NCBI GenBank assembly: GCA_021796055.1
Contig: JAJYOS010000319.1
Span: 1 to 7,278 of the forward strand
Direction of reading: 5' to 3'
Origin: Bacteroidota bacterium
GTDB lineage: Bacteria > Bacteroidota > Kryptoniia > Kryptoniales > JAKASW01
DNA: 7,278 nt
Notes under the pieces: model-generated
What the model saw: the letters and a program-made list of their open reading frames with translations, nothing else
What the model was told of the DNA's origin: nothing
Databases searched by the model: none
Made by a program: the position numbers and the translations under genes
Shown here: positions 5,804 through 7,278 of the stretch, in pieces
Layout: each line of letters begins with the position of its first letter
How positions within the stretch are numbered: the first letter of the stretch is position 1

Positions 5804-5902
5804 TCCCCTTCAATAATCGGCGATTTGAGCCGACTTTGCCTTCCTTCTGTTGATTTTCCCGGCATAAGAATTGACCCGACTAGCGCGAGGGCATTGGACA
5901 AA

Positions 5903-7278
5903 ATGCGTATTACCAGGTTTCTGGCGTTCAGGCTTTTCCTTATCGTGCTTCTTGTGATGCTCGTGGCAACGGCCATCTTCACAACCGTCATGCTAAACTG
6001 GCATTCTGAGAAGTACCTTGCTGCTACGACCGATTGGGCTCTCCGTACGAGCGACCTTATAAAAAGATCCACCCACTACAGCATGCTCGAGAACCGGAGG
6101 AAAGATATTTACCGCACAATTAACACGCTAGGTTCTGAGCCCGGGATAGAAGCCATTCGAATTTACAACAAGAAAGGTGAGGTCACGTTTTCGACAGTTG
6201 ATGACGAGGTCGGCAAGTATGTCAACATGAATGCCGAGGCGTGCAACGTGTGCCATCAGCCGGGCAAAGCTCTTCCGACTAGCGGTAATACCGCGCTGAC
6301 CCGCATTTTCCATACCGCCAAAGGATACAGAGTCCTCGGAGTAATCACGCCGATAAGGAACGAACCGAGCTGCTACAATGCTCCCTGTCATGAGCATCCC
6401 GCCAGTCAAACGGTGCTCGGAGTTCTGGATGTGATGCTGCCGCTCAAGACGCTGGACGCCAGTCTCGTGCAGCTCAGGCATTCTACGTACCTGGGCGGCG
6501 CACTTATGGTTCTCAGCGTGACGCTTTTCTCGGGAATATTCATCTGGATCATGGTCAATATCCCCGTCAGGAAACTGACTCAGGGGACGCATGAAATCAC
6601 GAAAGGAAATCTTGATTACAGAATAAAAGTCCGCTCTTCAGACGAGATCGGCGACCTCGCCGACTCGTTCAACACGATGACGGAGGAACTCGGGCGTGCG
6701 AGGGACGAACTGACAGACTGGGCCGAGACTCTCGAAGAGAGGGTCGAACAGAAAACGGACGAGCTGCGCAGAGCTCTTTCGAACATGGTCCAGATGGAAA
6801 AGATGGCTTCGCTCGGGAAGCTGGCCGCCAGCGTGGCGCACGAGCTGAACAACCCCCTTGCCGGCATTCTCGCCTATTCGAAGCTTCTGAAGAAAAAGAT
6901 ATCAAAGGGAAACATTTCCGGGGAAAGCACGAAGGAAATGGAAGACGAGCTTACAATGATCGCAGATGAAAGTACACGATGCGGCAATATCGTCAACAAC
7001 CTCCTGCTTTTCTCGAGGCAGAAGGTCGGCGAATTCCAGCCGCAGAACCTTGTGCCGATCGTCGAACAGAGTCTGAGGCTCATAGCCCACCATCTCGCCA
7101 TGAATAACGTGAGATGTGAGGTCGACATGCCTGACAAGCCGCTGGAGGCGATTTGCGATCCGCAACAGTTGGAACAAGCTCTGATCGCGCTGGAGATAAA
7201 TGCGATTGAAGCAATGCCCGGCGGCGGCATTCTCAGAGTCGAGATGAGACTGCCTGAGAGAGAAAACGAGGTTGAGAT
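5903..7278 (+). CDS. Sensor histidine kinase with extracytoplasmic heme-c-type motifs (3' end outside window)
   Basis: The frame runs from ATG 5903 to the window edge without a stop: 458 residues are visible. Helix 1 (about 8-30) and helix 2 (about 196-219) bracket an extracytoplasmic sensor domain of about 165 residues. That domain carries CNVCH (Cys114, Cys117, His118), a standard heme c motif, and CYNAPCHEHP (Cys157, Cys162, His163), a CX4CH variant. The second sits in INPI-like context (ITPIRNEPSCYN) before QTVLGVLDVMLPL, a pattern I recall from heme-type sensor kinases of anaerobes. A HAMP domain (about 216-270), a coiled coil (about 265-298) and HisKA follow, with the phospho-acceptor His313 in SVAHELNNPLAGILAYSKLL. 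The N-box asparagine is Asn433 (INAIEAMPGGG); the G boxes are cut off. The AHELNNPL form is typical of NtrB/ZraS-like kinases that often pair with NtrC-type regulators. It probably senses redox state or a heme ligand and regulates the preceding operon through a regulator not seen here. Confidence 0.93.
   Translation, partial: MRITRFLAFRLFLIVLLVMLVATAIFTTVMLNWHSEKYLAATTDWALRTSDLIKRSTHYSMLENRRKDIYRTINTLGSEPGIEAIRIYNKKGEVTFSTVDDEVGKYVNMNAEACNVCHQPGKALPTSGNTALTRIFHTAKGYRVLGVITPIRNEPSCYNAPCHEHPASQTVLGVLDVMLPLKTLDASLVQLRHSTYLGGALMVLSVTLFSGIFIWIMVNIPVRKLTQGTHEITKGNLDYRIKVRSSDEIGDLADSFNTMTEELGRARDELTDWAETLEERVEQKTDELRRALSNMVQMEKMASLGKLAASVAHELNNPLAGILAYSKLLKKKISKGNISGESTKEMEDELTMIADESTRCGNIVNNLLLFSRQKVGEFQPQNLVPIVEQSLRLIAHHLAMNNVRCEVDMPDKPLEAICDPQQLEQALIALEINAIEAMPGGGILRVEMRLPERENEVE

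Noticed and set aside
6128..6592. Minus-strand open frames over the kinase region, including 6874-7230
   Set aside because: The plus strand encodes an uninterrupted, well-recognised histidine kinase from 5903 to the window end; these are frame shadows.

Overview
The window reads as a bacterial chromosome fragment of roughly balanced base composition, with tightly packed genes all on the + strand and good Shine-Dalgarno sites. It suggests an anaerobic or facultatively anaerobic bacterium with a quinone-linked respiratory chain: there is a HybB/NrfD-type membrane protein, a 16-cysteine ferredoxin subunit, and a sensor kinase with a heme c motif. I cannot assign a phylum. The mix would fit Ignavibacteria/Bacteroidota-side or deltaproteobacterial-type lineages, and the strong Shine-Dalgarno sites argue mildly against Bacteroidia proper.

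Layout. Positions 2-850 hold the C-terminal part of an alkaline-phosphatase-superfamily phosphoesterase. Its stop codon overlaps the start of deoC (847-1530, deoxyribose-phosphate aldolase). A 573-base intergenic region (1531-2103) separates this pair from the next operon. It carries three copies of the same inverted repeat, GTTGA-N5-TYAAC, and, about 110 bases after the last copy, a sigma-54-like -24/-12 element. Four closely spaced genes follow: a membrane-anchored GcvH-like lipoyl-fold protein (2104-2814), a four-cluster [4Fe-4S] ferredoxin (2841-3620), a HybB-type NrfD-family membrane subunit (3636-4877), and a second GcvH-like protein with an N-terminal four-cysteine motif (4903-5727). 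After a 175-base gap with two small hairpins comes an incomplete sensor histidine kinase (5903 to the window end) with CXXCH and CX4CH motifs in its extracytoplasmic domain.

How they may work together. The ferredoxin and the HybB-like protein form a recognisable electron-transfer pair between quinone and iron-sulfur clusters, but no hydrogenase, molybdopterin or multiheme subunit is encoded here. Instead the pair is bracketed by two paralogous proteins with the lipoyl-domain (GcvH) fold. In both, the residue aligned with the lipoylated lysine is not lysine (Gly105 and Asp157), and both share a C-terminal GVTL(M/L)DGG motif. None of the soluble subunits has an export signal, and the first GcvH-like protein has positive charges just after its single membrane helix, so the soluble parts probably face the cytoplasm. 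The kinase next door may sense redox state, a heme ligand or nitric oxide and control the operon through a partner regulator outside the window, possibly acting on the repeated operators.

This four-gene quinone module with two lysine-less lipoyl-fold proteins is the best candidate here for a poorly described system. The functional model is inference; the gene order, motifs and repeats are read directly from the sequence.
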